Assembly (NCBI RefSeq): GCF_014648295.1
Contig: NZ_BMQV01000008.1
Coordinates: 62,001-126,000 of the forward strand
Direction: 5' to 3'
Length of the DNA: 64,000 bases
Origin: Shewanella saliphila
GTDB taxonomy: Bacteria > Pseudomonadota > Gammaproteobacteria > Enterobacterales > Shewanellaceae
The notes beneath the pieces are model-generated. The model saw only the letters and a program-made list of their open reading frames with translations, was not told the DNA's origin and made no database searches. Of this stretch, positions 1 to 9,822 are shown one piece after another (positions within the stretch are counted from its first letter, which is position 1; the number at the start of each line of letters is the position of its first letter). Both the position numbers and the translations under genes were made by a program.

Positions 1-544
1 CAAAGTCCATGGTTTTATGGCAATTGGGCTGCTCAACTAACACTAACTTATCGCGGTTATACATAGGTAACACTTCAAGCCAGCGCTGGCTTACCCACGT
101 GGCATCTTCTAAATGCACTTGCGAATACAGGTCAAGCAAGTCAGGATTCACCTGATAAAACTGCTCTAGCGCCGCGCTGATAATTTCAAACTCGCCCGCT
201 ATCGGCTCTTGAATCCAATTTTGGCAAGGTAATGCACGGGCAATCCAACTACCGTCACGTTGTTGTGCTGCCGATAAGATTTTAACCCGTTGCGAACCTT
301 CAATGACGATACTTAAGGTGTTGTCGGCCAATTGATTAAAATCGATGATGTTACAACGCGTTGCTGTTATGTAGCACGGCAAATCACTGCCCGCTTTTTG
401 TGCGGCAAAGGCAAGTTGATAATGGCCTTTCAATACTTCAGCGATCATGCGCAGCTCGCAAGGTGACGCGATACGAATTTCGAGTCTGCCACCCGGCAAT
501 AACACTGCATCTTGAATTAATAATGCCATTTCTTGTGTTTTCAT
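1..544 (-). CDS. LON-domain (Lon substrate-binding) protein, C-terminus cut by window edge
   Basis: Reading the minus strand from ATG at 542-544 gives an open frame of 181 codons that runs off the window. It starts MKTQEMALLIQDAVLLPGGR and continues with a LON-type pattern (RLEIRI, a CELRMIAEVLKGHYQLAFA-like stretch, then LPCYITATRC and IDFNQLADNTL). This matches stand-alone LON substrate-binding domain proteins, which lack the ATPase and protease parts of Lon. A strong ribosome site (GGGAGG) lies 5 nt before the ATG. Such proteins are usually about 180-200 residues, so only the last few residues are probably missing. Substrate and role are unknown. The family call is from remembered sequence, not a search. 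Confidence 0.75.
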   Translation of the reverse strand, partial: MKTQEMALLIQDAVLLPGGRLEIRIASPCELRMIAEVLKGHYQLAFAAQKAGSDLPCYITATRCNIIDFNQLADNTLSIVIEGSQRVKILSAAQQRDGSWIARALPCQNWIQEPIAGEFEIISAALEQFYQVNPDLLDLYSQVHLEDATWVSQRWLEVLPMYNRDKLVLVEQPNCHKTMDF

Positions 545-761
545 AACCGCCTCCCACACCAAAGGTGAAGTTACTGAACCAAAATCAAAGTCAGTATAAT
601 CAAGTGTAGCAGTGGTCAATTTTTCAACAACATAAGTGCTGTAAATAATGCTTACTAACGACATCGACCACGATTATTTACTACTCTATGACTTAATAAG
701 ACCTGATCCAGTACGGTTATATTTCATACAAACTACAAAAATGAACATATTTTAATCAACG

Positions 762-1817
762 CTATAGACGCTCAATGCGATCCATAATGTTGCCTTTTGC
801 GACAATCTCAGCAAATTCATCAGCTAATATTTGGCTTTGCTGCACGCTTTGTTGCCAATAAGCAATGCGCGTATCGCTATCTAGGTGTTTAAAGTCTTCC
901 CGGTCTGGAATTTTAGCAAACGGTAAACTGGCAATAAATTGCTTACTCGGTGCCAAAATCAATCCATTGTGGTAGTTCGCTTTAGCTTTACGCCATAATA
1001 ACGATTTATCAAACCAGCCTGGGCTCATATAAGGATAAAAATGTGGGTATAGACTTAATCCTGTTGCAGCTGGTAGCGGCATATCAAAATGGTAATCAGT
1101 AATCCCCCCATCGTAATAATGGCCTTTAGGCGATCCTTGCAGATCTTTAACCGGATCGAGCAATAAAGGGATCGATCCCGTGGCTAATAATCCATGACGT
1201 ATATTATTTTCAGTCAGCTCAACATGCTTTGTCGGTAAGTCTTTTAAGCGTCGAAACGGTGATGCGTCGTCTTTATGACTTAAAATCACTCGCTCAAAAT
1301 GCCAGCTTAAGCTTTTGCGGTTAACAATATTACTCACCGCCGCCATCGACAAGCCCACCATTAAGCCAAATTTGGCATGAATGCGGTTTAAATGACGAGC
1401 GCGACACGCCACCATATGATGACGAATGAGTGGGTTAGCAAGAATATCTGCGCCTTGTTGTTCACCCAAAATACCGTCAACAATGTTAAGCACTTGCGCG
1501 CTCACTTGCTCACGATTTGGTTTTTGCTCGTAACGCTGATGAATATAAAAATGTTCAAAGCGTTCATAGGCGGCTAACGGGTTTTGTTGTGCCATACAGG
1601 CTAAACGCCAGGCACCAGATGAGGCTCCCATGGTATAAAGTGGGTCTTGGCGCTCTTTAAAAAATTCACTGAATAAGTACTTATCCAACCCTGCTACTGC
1701 TATCCATTTTGGCCCACCAGATGCAGCAAACAATTGTGTAAATAATGATTGTTCTAAGCCATTCGCTTCTATTTGTTCATAAGCGGTTGGTCCAGCAAGT
1801 AAACGTAATGCAGGCAA
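762..1817 (-). CDS. patatin-like phospholipase family protein
   Basis: A 351-residue protein with the patatin layout. A glycine-rich GGPKW segment at 34-38 resembles the oxyanion-hole loop. The nucleophile elbow GASSG is at 64-68 with Ser66, and the second dyad residue is in DGG at 236-238. The Ser-Asp dyad predicts lipid acyl hydrolase or esterase activity. No signal peptide or membrane segment is evident, so it is probably cytoplasmic. The start is a TTG at 1815-1817, supported by AAGGA seven bases upstream; no better ATG exists there. It stands alone and is divergent from the YhcH gene. Substrate cannot be told from sequence. Confidence 0.8.
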   Translation of the reverse strand: MPALRLLAGPTAYEQIEANGLEQSLFTQLFAASGGPKWIAVAGLDKYLFSEFFKERQDPLYTMGASSGAWRLACMAQQNPLAAYERFEHFYIHQRYEQKPNREQVSAQVLNIVDGILGEQQGADILANPLIRHHMVACRARHLNRIHAKFGLMVGLSMAAVSNIVNRKSLSWHFERVILSHKDDASPFRRLKDLPTKHVELTENNIRHGLLATGSIPLLLDPVKDLQGSPKGHYYDGGITDYHFDMPLPAATGLSLYPHFYPYMSPGWFDKSLLWRKAKANYHNGLILAPSKQFIASLPFAKIPDREDFKHLDSDTRIAYWQQSVQQSQILADEFAEIVAKGNIMDRIERL

Positions 1818-1921
1818 TATACAATCCTTCTTAATTTGTAATGCTGATATCTCTTTAAAACTGTAAGCTTTTGCGTTATCAAGCTATCATGTTTTTATCG
1901 TTTATATCTTACGGAATTTTT

Positions 1922-2383
1922 ATGATTGTCGATACCTTAGCAAATCGTCACCTTTATACTCAGCTTAACCCTCGTTTAGCCACAGCACTTGCTCACCTTG
2001 CAGAAACTGATTTTAGCCAGCTCGAATTGGGTAACTACCCGCTAGAGGGCAAAGATATTTTTGTTATCGTAAATGACTATCAAACAGTGCCTAAACATAC
2101 TGCACCCTTTGAAGTACATCAGCAATACATTGATGTGCAATATGTAGTAAGTGGTGAAGAAGAATTTGGCTACTTACCTTTGGCAGATCAAACACCGTCT
2201 AAGGCATATTTTGCAGACCACGACTATGCCAATTACGATTATGAGTCTAATAAACAAGACGCGGCGTTTATTCCGTTAAAAGCCGGTATGTTTGCACTAT
2301 TTTTCCCGGGAGACATTCACATGCCGGGCACCAGCGATACTCCGCAACAAGTGCGTAAAGTAGTCATTAAAGTCAAAGTGTAG
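1922..2383 (+). CDS. YhcH/YjgK/YiaL family protein (DUF386)
   Basis: A 153-residue single-domain protein of the YhcH/YjgK/YiaL beta-sandwich family. Typical features are the HQQYIDVQYV segment, the EEEFGYLPL stretch and the C-terminal FFPGDIHMPG motif, whose histidine and acidic residues bind metal in the family. Members are linked to sialic-acid or sugar metabolism, but no sugar genes surround this one, so its role here is open. The frame is open further upstream (first ATG at 1871), but homologous length and the ACGGA ribosome site six bases ahead favour the ATG at 1922. It is divergent from the patatin-like gene. Confidence 0.8.
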   Translation: MIVDTLANRHLYTQLNPRLATALAHLAETDFSQLELGNYPLEGKDIFVIVNDYQTVPKHTAPFEVHQQYIDVQYVVSGEEEFGYLPLADQTPSKAYFADHDYANYDYESNKQDAAFIPLKAGMFALFFPGDIHMPGTSDTPQQVRKVVIKVKV

Positions 2384-2543
2384 TGGTGTGTGGCTATTTT
2401 TTACTTACTAAACAGTGAGTCTATATCTGGTCTGACTCCTTTTTAATTAAAACTCTGCTACACTGAATTTAAACGATGTGAGCAAGATTAACATTTCACT
2501 AACTTCTTTTGACTGAAGGATTTTAGCGGCATAAAGTGTTATC

Positions 2544-2621
2544 AAAATAATATCGAATAAGCACAAATACCCTGAGTAACATTAAAGAAGGCCCCGAGAC
2601 TCTCCGCTTGGGGCTTTTTTT
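2544..2621 (+). ncRNA. possible small RNA or short orphan transcript
   Basis: The 332-bp gap between YhcH and ppaC has no ORF but contains a plausible sigma70 promoter: TTGACT at 2509-2514, then 17 bp, then TAAAGT at 2532-2537. A strong intrinsic terminator follows at 2591-2621. Transcription from this promoter would give an RNA of about 78 nt. It could equally be the tail end of yhcH read-through. No known sRNA family was recognised. Confidence 0.25.
2591..2621 (+). terminator. intrinsic terminator
   Basis: A GC-rich stem (GCCCCGAG pairing with CTTGGGGC) around a short loop, followed by seven T residues. It ends either the YhcH transcript or a short independent RNA in this gap. Confidence 0.85.
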
Positions 2622-2715
2622 ATGGTTTTTATCGAATAACCTCAAGTGGTATTTTTTAATGCGATGACCTGTAAACCTTGTTAAAATCAGTACAACTTTA
2701 TAGGAGAGTCTTTCA

Positions 2716-3639
2716 ATGGCAATGTATGTAGTGGGTCACAAGATCCCTGATTCTGATTCAATTTGTGGTGCTATCGCATTAGCATATTTAAAAAACCAAA
2801 TCGACGAGCCTGCTATTGCGGCACGTTTAGGTGAATTATCACCAGAAACCGCTTTTATTTTAGAAAAGTTTGGTTTTGAAGCGCCAGAATACAAAACCAG
2901 TTATGCTGGCGAAGATGTGTATATTGTCGACCACTCAGAAATCACCCAAGCACCAGACGATATTGCTCAAGCCACTATCGTCGGTATTGTTGACCATCAT
3001 AAATTGGGCGACCTAACCACTTCTACTCCGCTAGAATGTTGGATCCGTCCGGTAGGTTGTAGTAACACCGTCATTAAAATGATGTACGATTTTTACCAGG
3101 TAAAAATCCCAGCTGACATCGCGGGCATCATGATGTGCGCTATTTTAAGCGACACGGTTATTTTTAAATCGCCAACTTGCACCACTGCTGATATTCGTTG
3201 CGTTGAAGCCTTAGCTGAAATCGCCGGCATTGAAGATTTTAAAGAAGTCGGCATGGACATGTTTAAAGTCAAATCAGCCGTTGAAGGCACGCCACCGCGT
3301 GACCTAGTCATGCGTGATTTTAAAGACTTCAACATGAACGGTAACCTAGTCGGTATCGGCCAATTAGAAGTGATCGACTTATCGGTATTTGACGACATTA
3401 AAGCTGACCTAGAAGCTGACATCGCCAAACTAAAAGTCGAAGGTAACCGTCACAGCGTATTACTACTACTTACCGACATCATGAAAGAAGGCTCAGAAAT
3501 GTTAGTGGTTTCTGACTCTGCCGATTTAACCGAACGTGCTTATGGCAAGCCAACGGTTAATGGTCGCGTCTGGTTAGATGGTGTATTGAGCCGTAAAAAA
3601 CAGGTTGTGCCTGCACTGCAAGACGCATTTGCAAGCTAA
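2716..3639 (+). CDS. ppaC: manganese-dependent inorganic pyrophosphatase (DHH family)
   Basis: This 307-residue enzyme hydrolyses pyrophosphate to two phosphates in the cytoplasm and so drives biosynthetic reactions forward. It belongs to family II (Mn or Co dependent) of the DHH phosphoesterases. Near the N-terminus it has GHKIPDSDS, the HxPDxD metal-binding motif, and near residue 95 it has VDHHKLGD, the DHH motif. The C-terminal DHHA2 part ends with the family SRKKQVVP motif, which binds substrate. Length is typical (about 305-310). The ATG at 2716 has AGGAGA nine bases upstream. It is monocistronic, with its own terminator at 3691-3718. Confidence 0.95.
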   Translation: MAMYVVGHKIPDSDSICGAIALAYLKNQIDEPAIAARLGELSPETAFILEKFGFEAPEYKTSYAGEDVYIVDHSEITQAPDDIAQATIVGIVDHHKLGDLTTSTPLECWIRPVGCSNTVIKMMYDFYQVKIPADIAGIMMCAILSDTVIFKSPTCTTADIRCVEALAEIAGIEDFKEVGMDMFKVKSAVEGTPPRDLVMRDFKDFNMNGNLVGIGQLEVIDLSVFDDIKADLEADIAKLKVEGNRHSVLLLLTDIMKEGSEMLVVSDSADLTERAYGKPTVNGRVWLDGVLSRKKQVVPALQDAFAS

Positions 3640-3690
3640 AACGCGTAAGATTAGCTGCGTGTTAATCTAATCCGTGATGAAAAACAAAAA

Positions 3691-3718
3691 AGCTGAATCC
3701 ATTGATTCAGCTTTTTTT
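3691..3718 (+). terminator. intrinsic terminator of ppaC
   Basis: Perfect 8-bp stem (GCTGAATC/GATTCAGC) with a 4-nt loop and a run of seven T residues, 50 bp after the ppaC stop. Confidence 0.9.
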
Positions 3719-3759
3719 ATACCCAAACAGGCTTAATGATAACTAAATAACAACTCAAG

Positions 3760-4161
3760 TTACTTAATATCGCAGCCCCACAGCTCTATCGACGGTTGTT
3801 CCGTTGTTGGCTCGCCCACCCAGTAACTCATTGGCTGACATTGCTGACTCATACCAGATGATGATACACACAACTGATAATCACCTGCCTCAGGCGTGCG
3901 CCCCAGCTTTAGTATAGGCAGCACGGGCAACTTTGGCTTATATTGCCAACTGCCGTCAACTAACACAGCATCTGCGGGGATTTCCATTCCTGCACCACTG
4001 CCTTTCACTCTGGCTTGCTCAAGAATAAACCCCTCAGGCAAAATGCGATAATCTTCTGCCCAACGAATTTTCTCAATGGTATGAGTCCACGACAAGGTCA
4101 TTTGCTCAGCAGGCACCTGTGCCCAAATGCTGCCTGCTAACCCCAAACATAGCCCTAGCAT
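3760..4161 (-). CDS. DUF1850 domain protein, TRAP transporter partner
   Basis: A 133-residue protein with an N-terminal signal peptide (hydrophobic residues 1-14 ending in WAQ), so probably periplasmic or membrane-attached. The body has the DUF1850 pattern: an SWTHTIEKIRWAEDYRI segment, then a GAGMEIP stretch. In many proteobacteria DUF1850 genes sit directly after a fused TRAP permease, as here. The start ATG shares one base with the permease stop codon (TAATG), which indicates translational coupling. Its function is not known; a structural or regulatory role in the TRAP-TAXI system is inferred only from this linkage. Confidence 0.75.
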   Translation of the reverse strand: MLGLCLGLAGSIWAQVPAEQMTLSWTHTIEKIRWAEDYRILPEGFILEQARVKGSGAGMEIPADAVLVDGSWQYKPKLPVLPILKLGRTPEAGDYQLCVSSSGMSQQCQPMSYWVGEPTTEQPSIELWGCDIK

Positions 4162-6218
4162 TAGCCTTCCTGCGCCAAACGCTTTAGCTTACGAGCACGC
4201 CATGCATGCTGCAAAATAAACGCTAATGCTAAGCCAAAGCCAATTTCATCACTTAATGGCGTGGCTAAAATTAAGCAGCCTCCTGCGATAAAACCTAATA
4301 CTCGCTCCCACATATGCAGTTTTTGTAATAAGTAGCCGGTAAACACCACCCCCCAAATGCCAATGGCAACCGCGGCTTTTAACACGATAAATATCGTGGC
4401 AAGCACGCCGCCACCTTGAAGCATTAATGCAGGGTCATACACCGCCATAAACGGAATAATAAATCCGGCAATAGCAATACGGATGGCCCATAAACTGATT
4501 TTTAAGCCTTTCTCTTTGGCGATGGGCGCTGCGGCAAAACAAGCTAATGCCACTGGCGGAGTTAAATCGGACATGATGCCAAAATAAAACACAAACATGT
4601 GCGACACAATTAGCGGCACGCCTAAATCCAATAATGCAGGTGCAGCAATCGAACTGGTAATAATGTAATTAGGAATAGAGGGAATACCCATACCTAACAC
4701 CAAACATGTCACCATGGTTAACACTAGCGACAAGAACAGGTTGTCTTGACCCACAGCTAAAATGTAGCCCGCAAAGGTCGACGCAATACCGGTTAACGAC
4801 ACAATACCAATAATCACCCCAACGAGCGCACAGGCAATACCCACGGGTACCGAATGACGCGCACCTTCAACTAATGCATGCACACATAATGAGAGGGTTT
4901 CTTTACCACCTTTAACAAACCAGCTCACCGCAACCAATAAACCAATAACGCAAAACACCACGCCAATGCCTAATTGGAAAAAGCCAGCACACAACACACC
5001 CAAGGCTATCCAAAAAACAATGCGCATAACCTTCGATGACACATTTAAAATAATCGCTGAACCTAAAATCACAATCGCGGTTAACGCTAAACCCACCATG
5101 CCAGAAAACAGCGGAGTACGGCCAGAAAACAACAAACCGATCAAAATAAACAACGGGATTAATAAATACCAACGCAGTTTAATGGCCGCCCAGGGATCAG
5201 GACATTGATCTTTTGGTAAGCCCGACAGTTTTGCGCGCTTGGCTTCTAAATGCACCATCCAAAACACTGAAGAGAAATACAATACCGCAGGGATCATCGC
5301 CGCTTTAGCGATTTCAATAAACGGTACGTTAATGGTTTCAGCCATAATAAACGCCACCGCCCCCATAATCGGCGGCATAATTTGGCTACCCATACTGGAC
5401 GTGGCTTCAACGCCACCCGCAAAAGCAGGGCGATAACCAAAGCGCTTCATTAACGGAATGGTAAATTGTCCTGTGGTCACTACGTTGGCCACCCCAGAAC
5501 CGGTAATGGTGCCCATTAATGCCGATGACACCACCGACACTTTTGCCGGGCCGCCAACCTTATGACCAAATAATCCCATGGCAAAGTCGGTAAATAAGCG
5601 GATCATTCCGGCTTGTTCTAAAAACGCACCAAATAAAATAAATAAGAAAATATACGTTGCCGACACATACGTTGGCGTACCATACAAACCTTCTGTACCA
5701 AAAGATAATTGGTTAATAATTTGGTCAACGCCATAGCCTCGGTGCATTAAATCGCCGGGCAAAAACTCCCCAAATAAACCATAGGCCAAAAATAAACCAC
5801 AAATAATCGGTAAGGCTATCCCCATCACACGTCTTGCGGCTTCAAACACCAATACCACCAGCAAAGTACCAATAATCATATCGGCCTGGGTTAAATCACC
5901 TGAGCGTTGAATTAAGTCTGCCTCAAATACCCATTGATAAGCCGCTGTCACCATACCAGCTAAACCCAGTACCCAAGCTAATGGTTGCCAGGGCTTACTT
6001 TTACCCCATCCGGGATAACTGATAAACACCACTAATAATAAAAAGCCCACGTGCACAGCGCGCAACACTTGCGTTGAAACCGGATGAAACGCCGCGGTGG
6101 TTATTTGAAAAATAGAAAAAACCAGCGCGACAAAAAATAGGGCTTTTGGCCAATCACGAGTGTCGGCACTTAAGCCTTGCTCAGACGCCGGGCTTGGGTT
6201 GATGGATGGATCGCTCAT
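4161..6218 (-). CDS. TRAP transporter permease, fused 4TM/12TM (DctQM) protein
   Basis: A 685-residue polytopic inner-membrane protein. The N-terminal part has about four helices (small DctQ-like subunit) and the remainder is the large DctM-like subunit with many helices. It contains family signatures such as GGVEATSSMGSQIMPPIMGA in the middle and GMGIPSIPNYI followed by SDLTPPVALA in the C-terminal half. Such fused permeases pair with TAXI-type binding proteins and import a carboxylate using a sodium or proton gradient. The binding protein is encoded 105 bp upstream and DUF1850 follows with overlap, so the three form one operon. The substrate cannot be predicted. Confidence 0.92.
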   Translation of the reverse strand: MSDPSINPSPASEQGLSADTRDWPKALFFVALVFSIFQITTAAFHPVSTQVLRAVHVGFLLLVVFISYPGWGKSKPWQPLAWVLGLAGMVTAAYQWVFEADLIQRSGDLTQADMIIGTLLVVLVFEAARRVMGIALPIICGLFLAYGLFGEFLPGDLMHRGYGVDQIINQLSFGTEGLYGTPTYVSATYIFLFILFGAFLEQAGMIRLFTDFAMGLFGHKVGGPAKVSVVSSALMGTITGSGVANVVTTGQFTIPLMKRFGYRPAFAGGVEATSSMGSQIMPPIMGAVAFIMAETINVPFIEIAKAAMIPAVLYFSSVFWMVHLEAKRAKLSGLPKDQCPDPWAAIKLRWYLLIPLFILIGLLFSGRTPLFSGMVGLALTAIVILGSAIILNVSSKVMRIVFWIALGVLCAGFFQLGIGVVFCVIGLLVAVSWFVKGGKETLSLCVHALVEGARHSVPVGIACALVGVIIGIVSLTGIASTFAGYILAVGQDNLFLSLVLTMVTCLVLGMGIPSIPNYIITSSIAAPALLDLGVPLIVSHMFVFYFGIMSDLTPPVALACFAAAPIAKEKGLKISLWAIRIAIAGFIIPFMAVYDPALMLQGGGVLATIFIVLKAAVAIGIWGVVFTGYLLQKLHMWERVLGFIAGGCLILATPLSDEIGFGLALAFILQHAWRARKLKRLAQEG

Positions 6219-6323
6219 GATATGCCTCTATACGGACTACAGCTAAAAATCGGTATGTCTAAAAAACAACTTAGCGCTTGCAGGGTCTTAATCCAAACAA
6301 GCGCTAATAAAATGAACTAGGCG

Positions 6324-7277
6324 TTATAGCGCATTCACTTCTTTGTAGTAGCGCTCAGCACCTGGGTGCATCGGAATCGGTAAGTTTTTAGTGGCTTTTT
6401 CTAAACTGATGTCTTTAGCTGCAGAGTGCGCATTGCCTAAGCGTTCAAGGTTGTCGAACATTAACTTAGTCATTTGGTATGCCACTTCATCAGACACTTT
6501 ACTGTGGCTTACCAGTAAGTTTTGAATTGCAACCGTACTAACATCTTCAGTTTGACCTTCGTAAGTGTTAGCGGTGATCACCCCAACTTGATAAGCCGGG
6601 TTATTGATTTTAGCCACAACCGCTTCAGGAATTGCCACAAAGTTAATGTCCATGGTGGCGGCTAAATCGCGAATAGCGGCCATACCTAGGCCAGATGATT
6701 GTAGCGTGGCATCAAGTTGGCGGTTTTTAATCAGCTCGACAGATTCTGCATAAGGTAAAAACTCAACCTTACCCATGTCGTCATAGCTTAATCCAGCAGC
6801 GGCAAAAATAGCGCGGGCATTAAGCTCTGTACCTGATTTAGGTGCGCCAACAGAAATACGTTTGCCTTTTAAATCCTCCAACGACTTGATGCCAGCATCT
6901 TTATTGGCAACGATTTGAATAAAGTTTGGATATGTTGCAGCAATGACACGTAGCTTCTTCAATGGCGCTTTAAAGCCAGCCTCAGTATCGCCTTCCCATG
7001 CAGCAGACACTGAATCACCCAGTGCAAGCGCTAATTCACCACGGCCAGCTTGCAATAAGTTTAGGTTTTCTACTGAGGCTTTAGTGGCTTGTACTGAGGT
7101 TTTAGAGCCTTCAATACCATTACTATAAAGCTGAGACAGTGCAACACCGATAGGGTAATAAACACCGCTGGTACCACCGGTGAGAATGTTAATAAAAGTG
7201 GGGGCCGCCATCACTGCGGTACTGATTGATAGCGCAGCCGCTGCGCCGATAATACAAAAGCGTTTGGTTAATTTCAT
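6324..7277 (-). CDS. TAXI family TRAP transporter solute-binding protein
   Basis: A 317-residue periplasmic binding protein. A signal peptide is clear (basic start, hydrophobic core ending VMAA). The mature start FINILTGGTSGVYYPIG is the TAXI-family signature region, and LKGKRISVGAPKSGTELNA marks the second lobe. It would deliver a small organic acid to the fused permease encoded next. I chose the ATG at 7275-7277 because AAGGAT lies seven bases upstream; an in-frame TTG two codons earlier is less likely. It is the first gene of the TRAP operon (TAXI, 4TM/12TM, DUF1850). Confidence 0.92.
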   Translation of the reverse strand: MKLTKRFCIIGAAAALSISTAVMAAPTFINILTGGTSGVYYPIGVALSQLYSNGIEGSKTSVQATKASVENLNLLQAGRGELALALGDSVSAAWEGDTEAGFKAPLKKLRVIAATYPNFIQIVANKDAGIKSLEDLKGKRISVGAPKSGTELNARAIFAAAGLSYDDMGKVEFLPYAESVELIKNRQLDATLQSSGLGMAAIRDLAATMDINFVAIPEAVVAKINNPAYQVGVITANTYEGQTEDVSTVAIQNLLVSHSKVSDEVAYQMTKLMFDNLERLGNAHSAAKDISLEKATKNLPIPMHPGAERYYKEVNAL

Positions 7278-7536
7278 CTGCAATATCCTTATTTCTTATA
7301 TGGTTATGTATATTATTGTGCTGATACCGTAACACTGACCCTAAATGTGATCTATATAGACTAAAGGCTAATACCGTGAACGTTGGCATTATTTATTTAA
7401 CAATTTCAGTGACTTCGCTAACAGTTCAACAAATATCAATGAGTTTAAGCGAGTCAAACGCGTGTTTTTCATGCTATTTAACGAGTAAAAAATGGCCGAA
7501 TATTGAGTATAGTCGGCTTATTAAAAAGCAATAAAA

Positions 7537-7561
7537 AAGGTGCCAACAAAATGGGCACCTT
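7537..7561 (-). terminator. intrinsic terminator of the glycerophosphodiesterase gene
   Basis: Read on the minus strand, GGTGCCC pairs with GGCACC across an 8-nt loop and is followed by TTTTTT. It lies 55 bp past the phosphodiesterase stop. Confidence 0.8.
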
Positions 7562-7615
7562 ATTAACTGTAAACCCGCAAGCTAAGCCGGTTTTATAAAA
7601 GGCCATCGCGTGTCA

Positions 7616-8893
7616 TTACATGCCCATACAATTCGCGTAGTAAGTGACCGTTGCAGGCCAATCTGAAAATATCCCGATAACCCCAACATCTTTGGCTAAC
7701 GCATCAACTAACTCATAAGTATCACCTTCGTTATCAATAACATCTGCAATACTTTGATAATACCAACCACCGTTACCTTCGCTAAGTAAGCCAGAGCGTT
7801 CAAGCGACCAGGCAATCATCTTAAGTCCTGCGGCATTAGCTGCATTGGCGTATTCAGACGGTACAATAGCGTTATTGTCATCTAAGGTGACTAACATCCA
7901 CAACGGCGGTGCAATAATCTTCACGCCATCGGCAACCAGCGAGTCCATACTCGGAGTCCAAGTCGCACTGTTTTGCGGGTCAAAACCTGCCATGTCATAG
8001 CGATCTTCTAAGTATACGGATTGTTCGGCAAACTCTGGTGCATTGGCTATCCAATACTTCACGTCATCTAAATTAAATGATTGCGGGAAAACCTGTGATA
8101 CATCAACACCTGCGGCGCTATATTCATCAAGCATTTTTTGCGCATAGTCTTGTTGGCTAAAACCATCAAACGGCATGCTTACGCTGGCAGACTTAAGCTC
8201 TGGAGTCATTTTTATCCCAGCAGATTTAAATAATTCGATACTTTCAGCATGAGTCATTAACGTGCCGGTACCTGCATAGAGGTCTGTGCGCCAACTTGGG
8301 GTGCCATCCATAAATTCAGCCACTGTAGTCGCATTAGCATTAAAGCCGTCCATCTTGCCATTTAAGGTTTTAAATTCAGCGAGGCTGATGTCGCTGGTAC
8401 AGCAGGTCGCGGTTGCGCTAACACCGTTTGCAGCGTCGGCTGGTGTAAATGGCGTCGAGCACTTATTAGCAAGTTCCGGTATCGCTAAAATATTGGTGGT
8501 GGTGGCTAAGTCGCATTGTGAATGACGGCATACCAGGGCTTTGTCGTTGGTAAAGGTGACGTCACACTCAACAATACCCGCACCTGAATCAATGGCAGCT
8601 TGATAGGCTTCTTTAGTGTGCTCAGGAAACTGCATTGAGGCACCACGGTGACCAATAGAAAAGTCGCTACGGTAAAATGGGCCAGACTCGCATTGCGCTA
8701 ATTGGTTTTTCAGCTCGCTGTCTTGCATTTGATCAATTAAAAAAAGCGGTCTCGGCCCCACTTGCGCGCTGACACTTTTATCAACATCCGTTGCTGATGT
8801 GTTATCACTGTCGTTGCTGTTACACGCTGATAAACACACTACACTGCTCAATATTGCCAACGCGCTCAATGCCGTCTTGTTATCCCTTGCCAT
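7616..8893 (-). CDS. glycerophosphodiester phosphodiesterase, lipoprotein
   Basis: This 425-residue lipoprotein would split glycerophosphodiesters (deacylated phospholipids) into glycerol-3-phosphate and an alcohol. The N-terminus has a lipobox LSAC with Cys24. The catalytic TIM-barrel motifs are present: HRG at 82-84 with the acid-base histidine, the metal-binding Glu109 and Asp111 in VECDV, and His124. The size is larger than the 250-residue cytosolic UgpQ type and fits the periplasmic or secreted type. AAAGGAG precedes the ATG by about eight bases. It is a single gene with its own terminator. No clear Pho box was found upstream, unlike the phosphate genes further along. Confidence 0.9.
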   Translation of the reverse strand: MARDNKTALSALAILSSVVCLSACNSNDSDNTSATDVDKSVSAQVGPRPLFLIDQMQDSELKNQLAQCESGPFYRSDFSIGHRGASMQFPEHTKEAYQAAIDSGAGIVECDVTFTNDKALVCRHSQCDLATTTNILAIPELANKCSTPFTPADAANGVSATATCCTSDISLAEFKTLNGKMDGFNANATTVAEFMDGTPSWRTDLYAGTGTLMTHAESIELFKSAGIKMTPELKSASVSMPFDGFSQQDYAQKMLDEYSAAGVDVSQVFPQSFNLDDVKYWIANAPEFAEQSVYLEDRYDMAGFDPQNSATWTPSMDSLVADGVKIIAPPLWMLVTLDDNNAIVPSEYANAANAAGLKMIAWSLERSGLLSEGNGGWYYQSIADVIDNEGDTYELVDALAKDVGVIGIFSDWPATVTYYANCMGM

Positions 8894-9057
8894 TTCATCA
8901 CTCCTTTACTGTACTCGTTAATCTAACGTTACTGACGCTGTGTTGCATCACTTATATCTAACCACTTATTTGAATGGCATAGATGGTTGAGATGGCTTAG
9001 TCTATTGATTAGATGTTAATGAATTAATGAAGTTATATGACAATTTTTGAGGTCACC

Positions 9058-9690
9058 ATGGCTAAAGCAACACTGTATTATGTTCACGACCCTATGTGTA
9101 GCTGGTGTTGGGGTTATCGCCCTACCTGGGACATGCTGCAACAACAACTGCAACGAGAGTTTGCAGAGCAACTTGCTGTTACCTACCTTGTTGGCGGCCT
9201 AGCACCTGACTCATCAGAGCCAATGCCTGAGTCGATGCAGCAAATGCTTGAGCAAACCTGGCGTAATATCAACGAAAAACTATCTACTGAGTTTAATCAC
9301 GATTTTTGGCGCAACTGTAAGCCACGACGCTCAACCTACCCTGCTTGTCGAGCCACTCTGGTCGCACGCCAATACGGTCAAGAGCAAGCCATGGTGAATG
9401 CCATACAACATGCTTATTATCTGCACGCCCAGAATCCGTCAGATGTTGAGGTGTTATCGACATTAGCAGGGGCATTAGGCATGAATGCTGAGCAATTTAA
9501 ACTGCAATTATTAAGCGAGCAAACTGAACAGCAACTGCACAAAGAGATTCATTTTGCCCGTAAACTGCCAATTCAAGGATTTCCGTCGTTAGTGCTCGTA
9601 GCCAATAATCATGCTTACCCTATCACGCTTGATTATCAGCACTGGCAAACCAGTTTGGCAGACATTAAGGCGGTGTTGGCTAAGGTTTAA
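9058..9690 (+). CDS. DsbA family thioredoxin-fold protein
   Basis: A 210-residue thioredoxin-fold protein of the DsbA/FrnE class with an active-site CSWC at residues 14-17 (DPMCSWCWGY) and a cis-proline region near the C-terminus (QGFPSLVLV). No signal peptide is seen, so it is likely cytoplasmic, unlike DsbA itself. FrnE-like relatives act as disulfide reductases or isomerases in stress responses. The start ATG at 9058 is favoured by GAGG five bases upstream; the in-frame ATG at 9037 would add seven residues. It appears to be a single gene. Confidence 0.8.
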   Translation: MAKATLYYVHDPMCSWCWGYRPTWDMLQQQLQREFAEQLAVTYLVGGLAPDSSEPMPESMQQMLEQTWRNINEKLSTEFNHDFWRNCKPRRSTYPACRATLVARQYGQEQAMVNAIQHAYYLHAQNPSDVEVLSTLAGALGMNAEQFKLQLLSEQTEQQLHKEIHFARKLPIQGFPSLVLVANNHAYPITLDYQHWQTSLADIKAVLAKV

Positions 9691-9822
9691 GTGATGCTAG
9701 GGGTATTAGTTGATTAGGGTCTTTGGTCTAGGTCTAAACTTGTGTGAGCGTTTCGCTTTAATTAGCAATATCCTATACTCTTGCGCGTTGAACACGACAT
9801 GATATCTAACATGAGGCAATGA

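Noticed and set aside
361..546. Plus-strand ORF of 61 codons
   Set aside because: It lies over the minus-strand LON-domain gene, which has clear family sequence and a good ribosome site; the plus ORF is a shadow.
7616..9000. Pho box upstream of the glycerophosphodiesterase gene
   Set aside because: No pair of TGTCA repeats with 11-bp spacing was found in 8894-9000.
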